Shown here piece by piece: positions 61,369 through 64,000 of a stretch of DNA of 64,000 bases. Numbering within the stretch: position 1 is the first letter of the stretch; the number at the start of each line of letters is the position of its first letter. The notes under the pieces are model-generated. The model had not been told where the DNA came from. It ran no database searches and saw nothing but the letters and a program-made list of their open reading frames with translations. The DNA lies in the NCBI RefSeq assembly GCF_002946835.1, contig NZ_CP026652.1, positions 2,294,001-2,358,000 of the forward strand, written 5' to 3'. This DNA is from Streptomyces dengpaensis (lineage in GTDB: Bacteria; Actinomycetota; Actinomycetes; Streptomycetales; Streptomycetaceae). The position numbers and the translations under genes were made by a program.

Positions 61369-64000
61369 ATGACCACCGGACTGCATCCTGGGGAACCGCC
61401 CCAGGATCCCCGGCCGAGGGGGAACCACGCTCTGCCCCGGCAGGAGCGGATCGGCTACGGAGCCCTGCACGCCGACAACCGGACAAGGAGTTCTGTGATC
61501 ACCGCGCGCGCGGCCGCCAATTTCGAGCCCGTGGGGCGATCCGTCGCGACCGCCCGCTCCTTTGTCCGGGACACCCTCCAGGGCTGGGGCTTCGCCGACA
61601 TCATCGACGACGCCGTGGTCCTGACCAGCGAACTCGTCACCAACGCCGTGGTTCATGCGGGCACCTCCGCGGATGTCCTGTGTCTGCGCAGCGACGACGG
61701 CGTACGCATCGAGGTGGCGGACCGCTACCCGGAACGAGAGATTCCACTCCAGGCGACGGCTGTGAACATGGGCAGCCCCGACCGCGAGGGCGGCCGCGGC
61801 CTCCAGCTGTGCGCGGCACTGGCGGGCCGCTGGGGCGTCGAGTACACGCCCACGCACAAACAGGTCTGGTTCCAACTCGACCTCCCCGAGCGTTCGGTCG
61901 GAACCCGCACCGCGGGCCCCTCCCTTCCCTCCGACCTCCTCCCGCTCGCCGACGGCCGCGTCCGCGTCGCGGTCGTCCAGATCGACCGCGCCGGCGCCGT
62001 CAACGCGTGGAACGAGGACGCGGAGGAACTTTTCGGTTACGCCGCCGAGCAGGTCACCGGCAAGCCGCTCACCGACTTCGCGGCCTGGCCGCACACGCCC
62101 GGCACCAGCACCGGCATCGCCGAGGCCCTCCAGCTCTCGCGCTGGGAGGGCAGTTACGGCATCCGGGGCGCCAACGGCCGCGTCACACCCGTCTACGCCT
62201 CACACCTTCGGGTACGCGACACGAGCGGCGAACCCTCCACGGTCTGCCTTCTCGTACGCGACCACGAACGCGCCGTCCTCCAGACCCCGTTGCGCGTCTC
62301 GGCCACCGACACGACCACCAGCTCCGAGGGGCAGGCCTCCGACCCCTTCGAGGTCTTCATCGGCTCTCCGCCCCCGGACGACCTCGACGGTCTCCTCCAG
62401 CGCACGGTGGAGCGCGCCCGCGACATGCTCGACGGCGACTCCGCCTTCCTGCTCCTCGCGACCGACGACGAAACGGAGTTGGAGGTACGAGCCTCGACGG
62501 GCCTCCCCTCCGCCCGCCAGCGATTCGCCCGCGTCCCCGTCGAGGCGGGCTCCGGGCGCTACGGCTCGGCCCGTATGCCCGCCGTGCACGAGGACCTGAC
62601 GGTCGTCCCCGGCGCCGTACCCCTGCTGGGCGGCACCGGCATGCGCTCGGTCGTCACGGTCCCGTTGAAGGTCGAGGGCCGCCTCACCGGCTCGCTGGGG
62701 GTCGCGGCCGAGGCACCCGGCAGATACTCCAACGAGGAGGCTCTGCGCCTCCAGTTCGCCGCCGACCGCATCGCGCTGGCGGTGGAATCGGCCCGCCTGG
62801 GCGAGCTGGAACGCCTGCGCCGCGGCTCGCTGTCCTTCCTCGTAGAGGCCTCGGATCTCCTCGCCGGCACCCTGGACCGTGACCAGACGCTGGCCCTCAT
62901 GGCCCAGATGACAGTCCCGACCCTGGCCACTTGGTGCGCCGTCTACACGATCGCCGACCAGGCCTCGGACCCGTATCTCTCGTATGTCCTGCACGAGGAC
63001 GAGGAACGCATCGACGGCCTCAAGGCGTTGCTCTCGAAGATCGCCCCACCGGACCCGGTCCCCACCCCCGGCGCCCGCGTCTGGTCCGCGCCGGCCGAGG
63101 CCGCCCACGAGGCGGCCCTGCGCACCTCCATGCGCAGCCTGGGCCTGGGCGAGCACTCTTGGATGAGTTCCGGCATCGGTACGACCCTGGCGACCGCCTC
63201 GACGGTCGGTGGCGAGACGGTCGTCCTCCCCCTGGTGGCCCGCAACCGCGTCATCGGCATGCTGACCCTCGGCAAGCCGTCGGACGAACACTTCCGCCAG
63301 GAGATCCTGGAGTTGGCCGAAGACCTTTCCCGCAGGGCCGCCCTGGCGTTGGACAACGCCCGCCTGTACTCGGAGCGCATGGCCATCAGCCAGTCCCTCC
63401 AGCGCAGCCTCCTGCCCCCGGAACTCCCCGACATCGAGGGCGTCGAGGTCGAGGTCATCTACCGCGCGGCCGGCGAGGGCAACGAGGTCGGCGGCGACTT
63501 CTACGACCTCTTCCCGATCCGCGACGGCGCGTACGGCTTCGCCATCGGCGACGTCTGCGGTACGGGCCCGGAGGCGGCCGCGGTCACCGGCCTGGCCCGG
63601 CACGCGCTCAGGCTCCTGGCCCGCGAGGGCTACGGCGGCCCGGCCGTCCTGGAGCGCCTGAACTCCGCGATCCTCGACGAGGGCGCCCGCAGCCGCTTCC
63701 TGACGCTCCTGTACGGCGAGTTGTGGCCCCAGGAGGACGGCAGCGCCGTGCTGAAGGTGGTCTGCGCCGGCCACCCGCTCCCGCTCCGCCTGCGCCAGGA
63801 CGGCACGGTCGAACCCGCCGCCGAACCGCAGCCGCTCCTCGGCGTCATGGACGACCTGGAGCTGTACGAGCAGACCATCACGCTGGACCCGGGCGACGTC
63901 CTGCTGTGCGTCACGGACGGCGTCACGGAGCGCCGCGAGGGCACACGCATGCTGGGCGACGACGGCCTGACGGACGTCCTGACGACGTGCACGGGTCTGA
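61369..64000 (+). CDS. osaC: OsaC-like multi-domain sensor phosphatase (partial, runs off window)
   Basis: The frame is open from ATG 61369 (GGAGGGG 8 nt before) to the window edge: 877 codons. An internal GTG at 61495 with AAGGAG is a second possible start. An RsbW-like ATP-binding domain comes first (N box ELVTNAVVHAG near residue 87; GGRGLQL near 139). A PAS domain starts ~200 (AVNAWNEDAEELFGY). Two GAF domains span ~335-480 and ~490-665. A PP2C/SpoIIE domain starts ~690 (GNEVGGDFYDLF, GDVCGTGPEAAAVTG, CVTDGVTERR). In S. coelicolor OsaC acts on SigB to end the osmotic response. It is divergent from osaA. Confidence 0.9.
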   Translation, partial: MTTGLHPGEPPQDPRPRGNHALPRQERIGYGALHADNRTRSSVITARAAANFEPVGRSVATARSFVRDTLQGWGFADIIDDAVVLTSELVTNAVVHAGTSADVLCLRSDDGVRIEVADRYPEREIPLQATAVNMGSPDREGGRGLQLCAALAGRWGVEYTPTHKQVWFQLDLPERSVGTRTAGPSLPSDLLPLADGRVRVAVVQIDRAGAVNAWNEDAEELFGYAAEQVTGKPLTDFAAWPHTPGTSTGIAEALQLSRWEGSYGIRGANGRVTPVYASHLRVRDTSGEPSTVCLLVRDHERAVLQTPLRVSATDTTTSSEGQASDPFEVFIGSPPPDDLDGLLQRTVERARDMLDGDSAFLLLATDDETELEVRASTGLPSARQRFARVPVEAGSGRYGSARMPAVHEDLTVVPGAVPLLGGTGMRSVVTVPLKVEGRLTGSLGVAAEAPGRYSNEEALRLQFAADRIALAVESARLGELERLRRGSLSFLVEASDLLAGTLDRDQTLALMAQMTVPTLATWCAVYTIADQASDPYLSYVLHEDEERIDGLKALLSKIAPPDPVPTPGARVWSAPAEAAHEAALRTSMRSLGLGEHSWMSSGIGTTLATASTVGGETVVLPLVARNRVIGMLTLGKPSDEHFRQEILELAEDLSRRAALALDNARLYSERMAISQSLQRSLLPPELPDIEGVEVEVIYRAAGEGNEVGGDFYDLFPIRDGAYGFAIGDVCGTGPEAAAVTGLARHALRLLAREGYGGPAVLERLNSAILDEGARSRFLTLLYGELWPQEDGSAVLKVVCAGHPLPLRLRQDGTVEPAAEPQPLLGVMDDLELYEQTITLDPGDVLLCVTDGVTERREGTRMLGDDGLTDVLTTCTGL

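Noticed and set aside
1..64000. tRNA or rRNA genes
   Set aside because: I looked for cloverleaf-like CCA-ended stretches and conserved rRNA blocks in the gaps and saw none. A covariance-model search (tRNAscan-type) would be decisive.

Overview
The window is high-GC actinobacterial DNA that reads as a conserved chromosomal-core segment of a Streptomyces species. The evidence is gene order and content: hflX, a RelA/SpoT homologue of the RshA type, dapF, miaA, miaB, gluABCD, recX-recA, an Lhr helicase, nei, dps, clgR-cinA-pgsA-rimO, a RodZ-like gene, ftsK, and the osmoadaptation genes osaB-osaA/osaC. This is the order I remember around recA/ftsK in S. coelicolor. Homologue names rest on recognised motifs and that remembered synteny, not on a database search. 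I see no rRNA, tRNA, CRISPR array, transposase or prophage.

Layout. (1) 1-4550 is the most accessory part: a 3-hydroxybenzoate-6-hydroxylase-like flavoprotein, an aldehyde dehydrogenase, an ABM-domain membrane protein and at least three gene remnants, including a breakpoint near 4276 where the 3' ends of two unrelated genes meet. (2) 4668-7408 carries two tandem paralogous secreted lipoprotein serine proteases, each with its own terminator and a shared promoter-like block. (3) 7491-20000, mostly on the minus strand, holds hflX, an M1 peptidase, rshA, dapF, miaA, miaB and small conserved genes. (4) 20014-27025 has an orphan TAXI-type binding protein, a two-component system and the glutamate ABC transporter operon gluABCD. 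(5) 27144-30500 has an aromatic-type monooxygenase, then a polycysteine leader peptide followed by cysteine dioxygenase and rhodanese genes. (6) 30517-38347 has recX-recA with a LexA-like box inside the recA promoter, membrane proteins, DUF3046, azlCD and an AraC regulator. (7) 38555-46732 has an Lhr helicase with a long GFPG-rich insert, Nei, an SDR, a C-rich repetitive gap and Dps. (8) 47121-54317 is a minus-strand block, ftsK to clgR, with four-base gene overlaps. (9) 54442-64000 has response regulator OsaB, the giant hybrid kinase OsaA with ten 92-residue HAMP-like repeats, and divergent OsaC, which runs off the window.

Two themes cut across the window. First, short tandem duplications (16-46 bp, two or three copies) recur at gene 3' ends, in intergenic gaps and in protein linkers: hflX, rshA, gluA/gluB, the araC end, rhodanese/recX, recX, lhr and osaA/osaB. 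Several duplicate a stop-codon region, which suggests a replication-slippage habit of this lineage. Second, several genes have a -10-like hexamer 6-7 nt before the start codon and no ribosome binding site, as expected for leaderless mRNAs.

Most of the window is ordinary Streptomyces core genome. The best candidates for new biology are the polycysteine leader before the cysteine dioxygenase/rhodanese operon, the protease pair with its conserved extra N-terminal domain, the OsaA repeat array, and the pattern of 3'-end tandem duplication.
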